A stretch of DNA of 39,293 nucleotides from Nitrospirota bacterium (lineage in GTDB: Bacteria; Nitrospirota; Thermodesulfovibrionia; Thermodesulfovibrionales; JdFR-88). A program made the position numbers and the translations under genes. Location: assembly GCA_021789555.1 (NCBI GenBank), contig JAJYJK010000020.1:1-39293 (forward strand), given 5' to 3'. The notes beneath the pieces are model-generated. The model was not told the DNA's origin. It ran no database searches and saw only the letters and a program-made list of their open reading frames with translations. Position 1 is the first letter of the stretch, and every line of letters starts with the position of its first letter. This document shows positions 1 to 7,361 of this stretch, piece after piece.

Positions 1-3
1 GCC

Positions 4-17
4 CGTCATGCCCGAGG
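4..17. repeat. fragment of a dispersed palindromic repeat
   Basis: These 14 bases (CGTCATGCCCGAGG) are the exact reverse complement of bases 4136-4149, the right end of the palindromic element at 4069-4149. The window probably opens inside another, inverted copy of that element. Only the edge is visible, so the copy cannot be delimited. Confidence 0.45.
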
Positions 18-28
18 TCAGGCGGGCC

Positions 29-62
29 TTGAAAATCTCAATATTGTAGTGTATTGTAATAC
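29..62 (+). promoter_or_regulatory. promoter and likely autoregulatory operator of the toxin-antitoxin pair
   Basis: TTGAAA (29-34) and TATTGT (52-57) are separated by 17 bases, a sigma-70-like arrangement. TATTGTA occurs twice, at 42-48 and 52-58, exactly 10 bp apart, and the second copy lies in an inverted repeat GTATT-GT-AATAC (51-62). Ribbon-helix-helix antitoxins typically bind short repeats at about one helical turn and repress their own operon, so this is a plausible operator over the -10 box. A strong AGGAGGTG ribosome-binding site follows at 62-69. Confidence 0.5.
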
Positions 63-74
63 AGGAGGTGTTTT

Positions 75-293
75 ATGCGGACCGTTTTGTCAGTCAGCCT
101 GCCGGAGAATATATCGGAGGAGCTCGAGAAATTCGCCAAAAGCACCGGCAGGAACAAAAGCGATATCGTAAAAGAGTCCCTGGGCCTGTTTCTCTGGGAA
201 ATGAAGCTTAAGGCCGTTCGGAAAAAGCTTGCCCCCAAGGCAAAGAGGCTCGGCCTCGTCAGCGAAGAGGACGTCTTTAAGGCTATATCTTGA
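75..293 (+). CDS. ribbon-helix-helix (CopG/VapB-like) antitoxin
   Basis: A 72-residue protein. Residues 4-9 (VLSVSL) form the DNA-contacting beta strand of a ribbon-helix-helix dimer. They are followed by two helices, with the turn STGRNKSD and then IVKESLGLFLWEMK. The C-terminal third is basic and probably wraps the toxin. A strong Shine-Dalgarno sequence lies 6 bases before the ATG. The stop overlaps the TTG start of the PIN-domain gene, the usual antitoxin-toxin coupling. Inferred role: neutralises the PIN ribonuclease and represses the operon. An orphan regulator is possible but less likely given the overlap. Confidence 0.85.
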   Translation: MRTVLSVSLPENISEELEKFAKSTGRNKSDIVKESLGLFLWEMKLKAVRKKLAPKAKRLGLVSEEDVFKAIS

Positions 294-691
294 TTGCCGT
301 CTTCGACACGAATGTCTTTATCGCGGCGATTATCACCGAGGGCGTGTGTTCAAAATTGCTGGGCAGGGCGCGTGCCGGAGAATTTCTGCTGGCTTCCTGC
401 CCGTTTATCGAGTCAGAAATCAGACGCATACTTTCAGGGAAATTCCGCCTCGGCAAGGAAGAAGTGGCCTTATCGATGGCGCTTGTGAATGAAGCGGTCG
501 AAAGGGTCTTTGACCCCGCCTGTAAAGTTGATAATATATGCCGCGACGCGGACGATGATAACATCCTGGCATGCGCCCTCGCGGCAAAGGCCGGCCACCT
601 TGTCACAGGAGACGCGGGTTTGCTGGAAATAAAAAGCTTCCGGGGTGTCAAGATAGCCGCCCCGAGGGATTTTGAACTTTTGTTCGGATAG
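290..691 (+). CDS. PIN-domain toxin of a type II toxin-antitoxin system (COG1569-like)
   Basis: A 133-residue PIN-domain protein, full length for the family. The start is a TTG overlapping the antitoxin stop by 4 bases, implying translational coupling. The first acidic metal ligand is in [11 protein letters not shown] (about residues 4-14). An SEIRRIL segment carries the conserved Glu, and [13 protein letters not shown] plus VTGDAGLL supply the remaining aspartates of the Mg-dependent nuclease centre. PIN toxins of VapC type cleave tRNA or rRNA sites, and this subgroup is annotated as a putative toxin component. The target cannot be told from sequence. All catalytic acids appear intact, so the toxin is probably active. 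Confidence 0.85.
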   Translation: MIAVFDTNVFIAAIITEGVCSKLLGRARAGEFLLASCPFIESEIRRILSGKFRLGKEEVALSMALVNEAVERVFDPACKVDNICRDADDDNILACALAAKAGHLVTGDAGLLEIKSFRGVKIAAPRDFELLFG

Positions 692-713
692 AGGGGGGCG
701 GGGTTTATAAAAC

Positions 714-743
714 TTGCAATGGGCCTTCCGTTTGCCTTAAAAT
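714..743 (+). promoter_or_regulatory. putative sigma-70-type promoter of the rpmE-prfA operon
   Basis: TTGCAA (714-719) and TAAAAT (738-743) are separated by 18 bases. Transcription would begin near 750, just before the AGGAGG at 754-759 that serves rpmE. It is the only good candidate between the toxin gene and rpmE. Confidence 0.45.
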
Positions 744-771
744 ATTATGTAAAAGGAGGAGTTTGCAGGTC

Positions 772-981
772 ATGAAAGAAGGCATCCATCCTAATTATAA
801 AGAGGCAAAGGTCGTCTGCGCCTGCGGGGAGACCTTTACGACCCGCTCCACGGTGTCCGAGATCCGCGTCGATATATGCTCCAAATGCCACCCGTTTTTC
901 ACCGGCAAGCAGAAGATTGTGGACGCTGAGGGCCGCGTGGAGAAATTCAGGAAGAAATACGAGAGGAAGAAGGAAAGTTAG
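772..981 (+). CDS. rpmE: 50S ribosomal protein L31, zinc-binding type
   Basis: A 69-residue protein starting MKEGIHPNY, the signature N-terminus of bacterial L31. ATG 772 is chosen over an upstream in-frame TTG at 763 because AGGAGG (754-759) sits 12 bases before the ATG but only 3 before the TTG. Four cysteines (VVCACGE and [10 protein letters not shown]) make it the zinc-containing C+ form rather than the zinc-free paralogue. L31 bridges the ribosomal subunits near the central protuberance. It leads a run of translation genes (DUF1385, prfA, prmC), a common bacterial order. The C-terminus is strongly basic. Confidence 0.95.
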   Translation: MKEGIHPNYKEAKVVCACGETFTTRSTVSEIRVDICSKCHPFFTGKQKIVDAEGRVEKFRKKYERKKES

Positions 982-1057
982 CCTTTAAAAGGCTTTTGAA
1001 GGGGCTGCCGGGCGGCTTTTGCAAAATAAAACTCTCCGGCGCCCCTTTTTTGCGCTT

Positions 1058-1996
1058 ATGTCCAATAAAGATAAAAAGCAGGCAATCGGGGGGCAGGCCG
1101 TAATCGAGGGGGTCATGTTCAAGTCCCCCAGGGGCTGGGCCGTGGCCGTAAGGGAGCCGGGAGGGGGAATAAGGCTCAAATGCGAGCCGCTGAAGGCCCA
1201 CGCGGGAGAGAAGATCCCCTTCATAAGGGGGGCCATTATCCTGTTTTACACGCTCCTCCTGGGGATAAGGGCCCTCGAATTTTCAGCCCAGGTGGCCACT
1301 GCGGGGGAAGACGAAAAGCCGATATCCGCGCTTCAGATGGGGCTTACGCTTGTCGTCTCGCTTGCCGCGGCGGTCGGGCTGTTTCTTGTGCTGCCGCTAT
1401 ATGTGGCAAAGCTCCTCGGGTTTATTTTCCCGGCGATCGCCGCAAGCGGCCTTTTTTTCAACCTGACGGACGGCCTCGTCCGGGTGGCGCTGTTTCTCCT
1501 GTACATCTGGCTGATAGGGATGTGGAAGGAGATCGGCAGGATTTTCGAGTACCACGGGGCCGAGCACAAGGTGATCCACGCGTATGAGATGGAAAACGGG
1601 CGCATGGATATGGAAAGGATAATGCTCCAGCACCGCGAGCATCCCAGGTGCGGGACGAGCTTTCTGCTCATAGTGCTGGTGCTCTCCATACTGGTATTTT
1701 CCCTGATACCGCACGGCTGGCCCTTTTATTTGAAATTCCTCTCCAGGCTCGTCCTGATACCTTTCCTGGCGGGGCTCTCGTACGAGGTGCTCAAGGTGAG
1801 CGCCAGGTTCCAGAAAAACCCGTTCGTGCGCCTGATGGTGCTGCCGGGGCTTGCGCTCCAGAGGCTCACGACGGGCGAGCCGGATGAATTGCAGATAGAG
1901 GTGTCGTTAAAGGCCTTCGAGGCGGTGACGTCGCTTGCTGAGGAGGCCGTCCCCGCGGCCGGGGGCGCGATGACCTTGAAGGAACAAGTGAAATGA
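1058..1996 (+). CDS. DUF1385 (YqhQ-like) membrane protein
   Basis: A 312-residue protein beginning [18 protein letters not shown]; the [15 protein letters not shown] block is the diagnostic N-terminal motif of DUF1385. A TTG 39 bases upstream would extend it, but the family normally starts only a few residues before IGGQAV. Two hydrophobic pairs are visible (about residues 95-170 and 205-255), separated by a loop with EYHGAEHK and [12 protein letters not shown], whose conserved His/Glu/Cys suggest metal binding. The molecular function of the family is not established. Its last four bases overlap prfA as ATGA, so the two are translationally coupled, as in many genomes. Confidence 0.85.
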   Translation: MSNKDKKQAIGGQAVIEGVMFKSPRGWAVAVREPGGGIRLKCEPLKAHAGEKIPFIRGAIILFYTLLLGIRALEFSAQVATAGEDEKPISALQMGLTLVVSLAAAVGLFLVLPLYVAKLLGFIFPAIAASGLFFNLTDGLVRVALFLLYIWLIGMWKEIGRIFEYHGAEHKVIHAYEMENGRMDMERIMLQHREHPRCGTSFLLIVLVLSILVFSLIPHGWPFYLKFLSRLVLIPFLAGLSYEVLKVSARFQKNPFVRLMVLPGLALQRLTTGEPDELQIEVSLKAFEAVTSLAEEAVPAAGGAMTLKEQVK

Positions 1997-3096
1997 GACT
2001 GATTGAGAATCTTGAGAACGTAGAAAAAAGATATGAGGGGCTTACAGGGGAGCTTTCGAGCCCCGAAGTGATACAGAACCGGGAGCTATATCAAAGGCTC
2101 TCCCGGCAACAGGCGGAGCTTTATCCCCTGGTTGAGGAGATAAAGAAATACAAGAAGCTCCTGGCCGATATCGAAGAGGCCGAGGGGCTGCTGTCCTCGG
2201 GCGACGAGGAACTCAAAAAGCTCGCAATCGGGGAGCTTGACGAGCTGAAGCAGGAACGGCCCGAGGTCGAAAAGAAACTGACACTCATGCTCATCCCGAA
2301 GGACAGCCGGGACGACAGGGACGTCATCCTCGAGATCAGGGCCGGAACCGGGGGGGAGGAGGCGGCCCTGTTCGCCTCCGCGCTCTTCAGGATGTACTCG
2401 AAATACGCGGAAGTAAAACGCTGGAAGGTGGAGGTCATAGACTCCAACATAACCGGCCTCGGGGGAATAAAGGAGATAACCGCCTCCATCCAGGGCAGGG
2501 GGGCGTTCAGCAGGCTGAAATTCGAAAGCGGCGTCCACCGGGTGCAGCGCGTCCCCACGACCGAGGCCGCGGGGAGGATACATACCTCCGCCGCCACCGT
2601 GGCCGTGCTGCCCGAGGCGGAGGAGGTAGACATCAGGATAGACGAGAAGGACCTCAGGATAGATACGTTCTGCGCCTCCGGCCACGGCGGGCAGAGCGTC
2701 AACACCACCTACTCGGCCGTCAGGATAGTCCACATCCCAAGCGGGCTTGTCGTGAAGTGCCAGGATGAGCGCTCCCAGCTCAAAAACAGGGAGAAGGCCA
2801 TGAAGGTGCTCCGCGCCAGGCTCTACGAAATGGAACAGGAGAAACTGGAGGACGAGCGCGCCAGGCAGCGGAAATCGCAGGTCGGCACCGGCGACCGGAG
2901 CCAGCGCATAAGGACCTATAACTATCCCCAGAACCGCGTGACCGACCACCGCATAGGGCTGACCCTCCACAAGCTGGACCGCTTCCTGGAAGGCGAACTC
3001 GACGAGCTGATAGATGGCCTCATCGCTTACTTCCAGACCGAGAAGCTGAAGGAAATCTCCGCCCTTGAAGAGGCCCCAGACGCTCCGGGCGCTTGA
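1993..3096 (+). CDS. prfA: peptide chain release factor 1
   Basis: A 367-residue class I release factor that reads UAA and UAG stop codons. The catalytic GGQ motif is at residues 232-234 (SGHGGQSVN). The stop-codon-reading PxT tripeptide appears as PTT in [16 protein letters not shown], the RF1 form; RF2 would carry SPF. The N-terminal helical domain and C-terminal basic tail are complete. The ATG overlaps the DUF1385 stop by 4 bases, and the C-terminal codons overlap prmC, whose product methylates the GGQ glutamine. Operon placement therefore matches the biochemistry. Confidence 0.97.
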   Translation: MRLIENLENVEKRYEGLTGELSSPEVIQNRELYQRLSRQQAELYPLVEEIKKYKKLLADIEEAEGLLSSGDEELKKLAIGELDELKQERPEVEKKLTLMLIPKDSRDDRDVILEIRAGTGGEEAALFASALFRMYSKYAEVKRWKVEVIDSNITGLGGIKEITASIQGRGAFSRLKFESGVHRVQRVPTTEAAGRIHTSAATVAVLPEAEEVDIRIDEKDLRIDTFCASGHGGQSVNTTYSAVRIVHIPSGLVVKCQDERSQLKNREKAMKVLRARLYEMEQEKLEDERARQRKSQVGTGDRSQRIRTYNYPQNRVTDHRIGLTLHKLDRFLEGELDELIDGLIAYFQTEKLKEISALEEAPDAPGA

Positions 3097-3955
3097 CGCC
3101 CTGAAATATGTAATCGAGACCCTGCGGGGCTTCGGCATCCCCGAGGCCAATTGCCCCCAGGAGGCCCGCGCGATACTCAAAGACGGCCTCGAAATAGACA
3201 CCCTCCGCATGTACAGGGACAACCTTCCGCTGTCGCCCGGACAGCTCCGGAGACTTGGCGAGATACTCGACAGAAGAAAGAAACGCGAGCCCCTCCAGTA
3301 TATCCTGGGCTTCGTCTGGTTCTACGGACTGAAAATCCTCGTCGGCGAGGGGGCGCTCATCCCGAGGCCCGAGACCGAGATACTCGTGGAAGAGACCCTC
3401 AGGCGGGCGGGAAAGGTCCGTCTTGAGGAAAAGGGGAGGCGGATAAAGATACTGGACCTCTGCACCGGCAGCGGCGCGATAGCCCTGGCCCTCGCCAAAA
3501 ACCTGCCGCGCGCGGACATAGTGGCAACCGACATCTCGGCCGGCGCGCTTGGCTGGGCGGAGAAAAACAGGCGGGCCTGCGGCGCGGAAAACGTCCGGTT
3601 CCTCGAAGGCGACCTCTTCGGGCCCGCAGGGGAGGGAAAGGCCGTTTTTGATTTCATCACCGCCAACCCCCCATATATTAAAGAGGAGAAATTGAAATCC
3701 CTCGAACCGGAAGTGGTCTGCTGGGAGCCCCGCATAGCCTTAAGCGGCGGGCGGGACGGCCTGGACCTTACCGGGCGGATAATCCGCGAAGCCCCCGCCC
3801 ACCTTGAACGCGGGGGCTTCCTGCTTGTGGAGACCGCAGGGGGCACGGGGCCCGATGTCTTTGACCGCATGGCCGGTGAGGCCGGGCTCAGGATGGAGGC
3901 CCTTGTGCGCGACCTTGCAGGGTTTGAGCGGGTCTTCATAGCGAAAAAGGCCTGA
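3065..3955 (+). CDS. prmC: release factor glutamine N5-methyltransferase
   Basis: A 296-residue SAM-dependent methyltransferase that modifies the GGQ glutamine of RF1 and RF2. The N-terminal helical domain (about 1-85) is followed by a Rossmann fold with motif [16 protein letters not shown] and the catalytic [10 protein letters not shown] motif, where NPPY is diagnostic of glutamine/adenine N-methylation. The start is a TTG inside the last 32 bases of prfA. It is chosen because the [13 protein letters not shown] helix matches the family N-terminus and no ATG lies nearby. Length agrees with PrmC/HemK proteins. No terminator is seen directly after it. Confidence 0.95.
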   Translation: MKRPQTLRALDALKYVIETLRGFGIPEANCPQEARAILKDGLEIDTLRMYRDNLPLSPGQLRRLGEILDRRKKREPLQYILGFVWFYGLKILVGEGALIPRPETEILVEETLRRAGKVRLEEKGRRIKILDLCTGSGAIALALAKNLPRADIVATDISAGALGWAEKNRRACGAENVRFLEGDLFGPAGEGKAVFDFITANPPYIKEEKLKSLEPEVVCWEPRIALSGGRDGLDLTGRIIREAPAHLERGGFLLVETAGGTGPDVFDRMAGEAGLRMEALVRDLAGFERVFIAKKA

Positions 3956-3969
3956 TAGCCGGGATTTAT

Positions 3970-4041
3970 CTGCCTGCCCTTTCTTTTGGTCGCGCGTTTT
4001 CCCTTCCGGGCCTGCCCGGACGGCTTTGTTATTAATCGTCT
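3970..4041. repeat. dispersed intergenic repeat, copy A
   Basis: This stretch is clearly related to 25449-25513. Shared blocks include CTGCC, CCTTTC, GGTCGCGCG, TTCCGG, GACGGCTTTGTT and TCGTCT in the same order, separated by small indels. Both copies lie just after a gene end in otherwise non-coding sequence. It has no coding potential and probably belongs to a repeat family of this genome. Confidence 0.55.
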
Positions 4042-4068
4042 CAAAATAGTTCTGACATCTTTTATGGC

Positions 4069-4149
4069 CGTCATTCCAGCATGTCTTTAGCGGGAATCCA
4101 GTTATTTTTCAAGTCTCTGGATGCCCGATTAAGGTCCTCGGGCATGACG
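4069..4149. repeat. MITE-like palindromic repeat element
   Basis: An 81-base element bounded by the inverted ends CGTCAT (4069-4074) and ATGACG (4144-4149). Inside are two further inverted pairs: ATCCAG/CTGGAT (4096-4101 and 4117-4122) and ATGCCCGA/TCGGGCAT (4121-4128 and 4138-4145). The wording CGTCATTCC, GGGAATCCAG, GGGCATGACG resembles intergenic palindromic repeats found in many Gram-negative genomes. The rest of the 444-base gap 3956-4399 holds repeat copy A, unremarkable sequence and the atpB promoter. Confidence 0.6.
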
Positions 4150-4327
4150 AATAAAGTACGAAATCCGTTAACACTATTATGGGACCCTTCATAAGGCGTT
4201 TCTCAGGGGGAATGGCAAAGGTGTCAGGATTAAGGTAACAGGCAGATAAGCTGATAAAAGGGCGGGTGTTGGCGCTTAACGGGGGCATGGGTGCGGGGTC
4301 CTATTTGCATTATTTATGAAGCTATTC

Positions 4328-4356
4328 TTGACAAGATTTTCCCTCTTAAGTAAGAT
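4328..4356 (+). promoter_or_regulatory. strong sigma-70-type promoter of atpB-atpE
   Basis: TTGACA (4328-4333, perfect consensus) and TAAGAT (4351-4356) are separated by 17 bases. Predicted transcription start is near 4363, leaving a leader of about 37 bases with AGGAGG at 4381-4386 before the ATG at 4400. This is the best sigma-70 promoter visible in the window, as expected for ATP synthase genes. Confidence 0.75.
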
Positions 4357-4399
4357 AAATCGAATTTTTTCCAAATAAAAAGGAGGCCCAGGAAACCGG

Positions 4400-5083
4400 A
4401 TGGAAGAATCCACCATCATGGATTTGTTCATAAATCCGCACGTCATACCGCCTTTTGTGTCGTTTGCCTTTCTGGCCTCTGCCATCCTCATAGTCCTGGC
4501 CATAGTCATACGGGTGTCGATGTCGCTCGTGCCGAAGGGCGTCCAGAACGTTGTGGAAACGGTGGCGGAGGCGATGCTGAACCTCAGCATGGAGAACATA
4601 GGGCACAAGTGGGGAGAGTTTTTCTTTCCTCTTATAAGCACGCTTTTCCTGTACATACTTTTATGCAACTTCTTCGGCCTGGTGCCGGGATTCTTCTCGC
4701 CCACGGCCAATATAAACATGACGGCCTCGATGGCCGTGCCCGTTTTCATCATCTATCAGTTCCTGGGCTTCAAGGTCCACGGGCTCCACTACATAAAGCA
4801 CTTCCTCGGGCCGATCCGCTCCGTAATGGCCCTTCCGCTCATGATTCTCATGTTCGCCGTTGAGGTGATAAGCCATATGGCAAGGCCGCTCACCCTCTCG
4901 GTGAGGCTTTTCGGCAATATGATAGCAAAGCACATAATACTGCTGGTGCTTGCCATGATGGTGCCGTTGATTGTTCCTATCGCGATACTGGGCCTGGGTG
5001 TTCTGGTCAGTATCGTTCAGGCGTTCGTTTTTACTCTTCTGGCGACGCTCTATATTGCGGGCGCCGTCCAGGAGGCACATTAG
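4400..5083 (+). CDS. atpB: F-type ATP synthase subunit a
   Basis: A 227-residue integral membrane protein with five to six hydrophobic helices. The segment LSVRLFGNMIAKHI carries the essential arginine that faces the c-ring carboxylate, and the PLTLSVRLFGNM and VQAFVFTLLATLYI blocks are typical of subunit a. It forms the two ion half-channels of the Fo motor. AGGAGG lies 13 bases before the ATG, slightly long. atpE follows after 31 bases and then a terminator, so atpB-atpE form their own unit. The b, delta and F1 genes are not in the window; this split layout is known in several bacterial phyla. Confidence 0.96.
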   Translation: MEESTIMDLFINPHVIPPFVSFAFLASAILIVLAIVIRVSMSLVPKGVQNVVETVAEAMLNLSMENIGHKWGEFFFPLISTLFLYILLCNFFGLVPGFFSPTANINMTASMAVPVFIIYQFLGFKVHGLHYIKHFLGPIRSVMALPLMILMFAVEVISHMARPLTLSVRLFGNMIAKHIILLVLAMMVPLIVPIAILGLGVLVSIVQAFVFTLLATLYIAGAVQEAH

Positions 5084-5114
5084 ATATCATTCAGAAAGGA
5101 GGATTTTCAAATTC

Positions 5115-5468
5115 ATGAAGAAACTTTTTTCCGTGCTGCTTCTTGCCGCTGTAATGCTTCTTTTGGTTGCACCGATTGCCTTCGGGGCTGATGCTGCCAC
5201 AGCCGCCTCCCCCGATGCGGGCAAGCTGAGCTACTACGCCATGGCCGTCCTGGGGTGTGCGATAGGCATAGGCCTTGCCGCTCTGGGCACCGGCATCGGC
5301 CAGGGTTTCGGCGTAAGAGGCGCCTGCGAAGGCGTGGCCAGAAACCCCGGCGCTTCGGGCAAGATCACCACGACGCTTATCATCGGCCTGGCCATGATAG
5401 AGTCGCTGGCGATTTACGCCCTCGTCGTGGTCCTCATCGTCTTTTTCGTCAATCCGTTCAAGATTTAA
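5115..5468 (+). CDS. atpE: F-type ATP synthase subunit c with N-terminal leader
   Basis: A 117-residue protein. The c-subunit hairpin occupies about residues 38-115: helix 1 ends in GTGIGQGFGVRGA, the polar loop is ARNPGASGK, and helix 2 carries the ion-binding Glu96 in GLAMIESLAIYAL. Typical c subunits have 75-90 residues. The extra N-terminal 35 residues look like a signal peptide (MKK, a hydrophobic core, then AFGADAATA). ATG 5115 is chosen because AAAGGAGG (5095-5102) precedes it. Gln63, Glu96, Ser97 and Tyr101 match positions that coordinate Na+ in Ilyobacter-type rings, while the adjacent Thr is Leu; ion specificity is therefore undecided. Confidence 0.95.
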   Translation: MKKLFSVLLLAAVMLLLVAPIAFGADAATAASPDAGKLSYYAMAVLGCAIGIGLAALGTGIGQGFGVRGACEGVARNPGASGKITTTLIIGLAMIESLAIYALVVVLIVFFVNPFKI

Positions 5469-5483
5469 GCTCTTAAGAATTTT

Positions 5484-5520
5484 ATTAAAAAAGGGGCCCC
5501 GAAACGGGCCCCTTTTTAAT
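5484..5520 (+). terminator. intrinsic terminator after atpE
   Basis: An A-rich arm ending GGGGCCC, a 6-base loop, then GGGCCCC followed by TTTTTAAT. The GC stem of 7 bp is extended by A-T pairs, and the U run comes directly after the stem, a classical Rho-independent terminator. Its A-rich upstream side could also terminate transcripts from the opposite direction. Confidence 0.85.
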
Positions 5521-5529
5521 TAAAGTATT

Positions 5530-5620
5530 ACCCTCTCCCAACCCTCTCCTGGGGAGCGGGTTTCACTAAAGGTCCTTTTTGAAATCCCCTCCCTGAAAAG
5601 GGAGGGGATTAGGGGAGGGT
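5530..5620. repeat. palindromic C/G-rich intergenic repeat
   Basis: A long imperfect inverted repeat: 5530-5550 pairs with 5600-5620, with wobble pairs and two mismatches. The right arm also forms a perfect inner hairpin CCCCTCCC-TGAAAA-GGGAGGGG (5586-5607). Similar CCCAACCC-CTCCC wording recurs at 25395-25433. It looks like a REP-type element and has no coding potential. Confidence 0.5.
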
Positions 5621-5661
5621 GTTTCTTCGCCTGATTTTTCTTTCTTATGTTATCATTTAAT

Positions 5662-6003
5662 ATGTCAGAGGCATGGTATAACGAGCTTCCCGAATCGGAA
5701 GAAGACAGGCTTTACAGCGAATCCGTAAAACGCATTCAAAGCGCCGTCCTTCAGGGGATGATGTCTTTTGAGAGCGCCTCCGGGCTTATTGACGTGAAGG
5801 ATGAGGCCCTTAGGGCCCAGATCTTGAGTGACGCCCTGAAGGTGCTGCTTGCGCAGCTGCACTTCAAAGACGGCACGCCGCTCGAGGCGCTCGCAAAAAA
5901 ACTGGGCCTCCCGGTGAAACGGCTTGAGGAGGCGAAAAACTCGATGCTCGAAGAGGTAAAGGAAGCCGCGGTGGAACGCTACAGAAAGGAATCCGGGCTG
6001 TGA
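5662..6003 (+). CDS. uncharacterised helical protein
   Basis: A protein of 113 residues (118 if ATG 5647 is used). I do not recognise a family. It is acidic and almost entirely helical by composition. A C-terminal part (LEALAKKLGLPVKRLEEAKN) looks like a helix-turn-helix-type bundle, followed by a charged helix. No cysteine motif, signal peptide or membrane segment is seen. No Shine-Dalgarno precedes either ATG; TATCAT ends 5 bases before ATG 5662, so a leaderless start is possible. Its last 4 bases overlap the GTG of the next gene (GTGA), so the two unknown proteins are made together and may be partners. Confidence 0.6.
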   Translation: MSEAWYNELPESEEDRLYSESVKRIQSAVLQGMMSFESASGLIDVKDEALRAQILSDALKVLLAQLHFKDGTPLEALAKKLGLPVKRLEEAKNSMLEEVKEAAVERYRKESGL

Positions 6004-6365
6004 TTGACATAGGCATCCGCAAGTTGGGAAAAAACAGGGTCTTTAAGGAAAACCTCCGGTTCGACGTGACACCGGAAATCCTCTTCAAGCCTCGGTTCGT
6101 CCACTCGGAAAAGGACAAGGGCCTGATAGACGAGACGCAGGGCTTTTCTTTTTATGTGGAGTACATGGAGGGCCTGCCTAAACCGCTCCTCATGGTGATG
6201 AAGACTTACTGCATGAGGTCAAAGACGATAGCGCAGATAACGGACGCTCCGGAGGACCTCCTCTGGGAGGCGGTCCGCGGTAAAGATATTAAAGATATTT
6301 CGGGTATGTACCCGCTTAACGGGCCGCTTGCGGAGTGGATAAAAGCGCAGTTGGACGCGGAGTAA
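6000..6365 (+). CDS. uncharacterised protein coupled to the preceding gene
   Basis: A 121-residue protein with a GTG start overlapping the upstream stop by 4 bases. I recognise no family. It has mixed alpha/beta character (NLRFDVTPEILFKPRF, QGFSFYVEYMEG, PLLMVMKTYCM) and a single cysteine. The C-terminal third resembles a small helical domain (TIAQITDAPEDLLWEAVRG). It contains no membrane segment and no obvious catalytic motif. The stop lies only 3 bases from the stop of the convergent minus-strand gene at 6369, with no terminator between, so transcripts from both sides probably overlap. Confidence 0.65.
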   Translation: MIDIGIRKLGKNRVFKENLRFDVTPEILFKPRFVHSEKDKGLIDETQGFSFYVEYMEGLPKPLLMVMKTYCMRSKTIAQITDAPEDLLWEAVRGKDIKDISGMYPLNGPLAEWIKAQLDAE

Positions 6366-6368
6366 AGC

Positions 6369-7223
6369 TTACTTTTCTTCCGGTTTTTTGTCTTTTGCCG
6401 CGTTCCTGGCGGCCTTGGCCTGTTTGGCCTGCGCCTCTCTGTCCTTGAGCACCGATTCCCTTACCTTGAGCGTCTGCTCCAGCCCGAGGACGAATTTCAG
6501 GTGCTTGAAACCGAGCTTCATGAGGGCCTCTTCTGAGGACTTTATCTCTTCGACCTCCGCTTCCGGGATATCGAATATCTCCAGGAAACGGCTGCCGAAC
6601 ACGAAACCCCTGAACTTGTCGAGGTCGTAGCTAGACATGAAAAAGAGCATCTTTTTCTTGTCGTCAAGCCCCGGCTGGCCCGGGAGGTTTCTGCGCATGA
6701 GGAGCTGCTTCCATTCGCGGTTCATCCCGTCATAAAGCGTTATCTCCTGGTCGTCCTTCCAGGAATCTATGGTCCACTCGTTTTTCTCCTTGTAGCCCAT
6801 GCAGTGTTTTTCCCTCACGAAGAAATAAAATTCCTCGTGACGGACCTCCCCGCTCTCCGCGCTCTTTTTCAAAGTGCCCTGCCCCACGGGATAGTAGCGG
6901 CAGCTGACGGGCCTGTCCGTGTAGACGGCGCAGCCGTCGGGGACGACGACGAAGGGGCACTTGCGGTCGGCCCCGTCCCCCATCTTCAGGTAGGCGTAAG
7001 GATGTGTAGACTGCTTGTCCACCCGCACGATCGTGTATTTTTCGAGGAATTCCCCGGAGCTTACGCCAAGCCGTCTTTTGAGCCTCAGAATATCATAGGG
7101 GGTGAGCATGATGTCCACATTCGAGCAGCAGTGGGTAAAGCAGGATATCTGCTTATGGCAGAGGAACCTGAACCTGGAGCCGGGTCCCAACTGGCGGGGT
7201 TCGACGGCCTTCATGTTGAACAT
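6369..7223 (-). CDS. YkgJ-family cysteine-cluster protein
   Basis: A 284-residue protein. The cysteine cluster spans about residues 18-115: LCHKQISCFTHCCSN, then CPFVV, DGCAVYTDRPVSCRYYPVG. This arrangement is typical of the YkgJ/UPF0153 family, annotated as putative zinc- or iron-chelating. The start at 7223 is preferred over an ATG 99 bases upstream because AGGAGG lies 5 bases before it and the extension is atypical arginine-rich sequence. The C-terminal tail is a charged, lysine/alanine-rich coil. Function is unknown; members have been linked to metal-dependent oxidoreductase assembly, which is unproven here. It is transcribed divergently from the phosphorylase gene. Confidence 0.8.
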   Translation of the reverse strand: MFNMKAVEPRQLGPGSRFRFLCHKQISCFTHCCSNVDIMLTPYDILRLKRRLGVSSGEFLEKYTIVRVDKQSTHPYAYLKMGDGADRKCPFVVVPDGCAVYTDRPVSCRYYPVGQGTLKKSAESGEVRHEEFYFFVREKHCMGYKEKNEWTIDSWKDDQEITLYDGMNREWKQLLMRRNLPGQPGLDDKKKMLFFMSSYDLDKFRGFVFGSRFLEIFDIPEAEVEEIKSSEEALMKLGFKHLKFVLGLEQTLKVRESVLKDREAQAKQAKAARNAAKDKKPEEK

Positions 7224-7266
7224 TTTTACCTCCTGCCCACCTCTCTTGGAGTTTTTGTCCGCACTT

Positions 7267-7275
7267 ATTCTAACA
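7267..7275 (-). promoter_or_regulatory. extended -10 promoter for the YkgJ-family gene
   Basis: On the minus strand the sequence reads TGT-TAGAAT, an extended -10 element (TGn plus a hexamer with one mismatch to TATAAT). It would start transcription about 37 bases before the ATG, leaving room for the AGGAGG. No convincing -35 is present, as is usual for extended -10 promoters. Confidence 0.4.
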
Positions 7276-7323
7276 TATCCCGCCCCTTCCGGGACTCTAC
7301 AGCGCCGGCGGCCTTTTTTCATC

Positions 7324-7352
7324 TTGTATATATCCCGCGCATATCTTAAAAT
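7324..7352 (+). promoter_or_regulatory. promoter of the phosphorylase gene with a near-leaderless start
   Basis: TTGTAT (7324-7329), a 17-base spacer and TAAAAT (7347-7352) predict transcription from about 7359, only 3 bases before the ATG at 7362. The AAAGGA before the ATG is too close to act as a Shine-Dalgarno sequence, which fits a leaderless or nearly leaderless mRNA. Confidence 0.5.
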
Positions 7353-7361
7353 TTAAAGGAC

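Noticed and set aside
2086-3222. Long minus-strand open frame opposite prfA
   Set aside because: Low-complexity translation, and the plus-strand gene has every RF1 motif.
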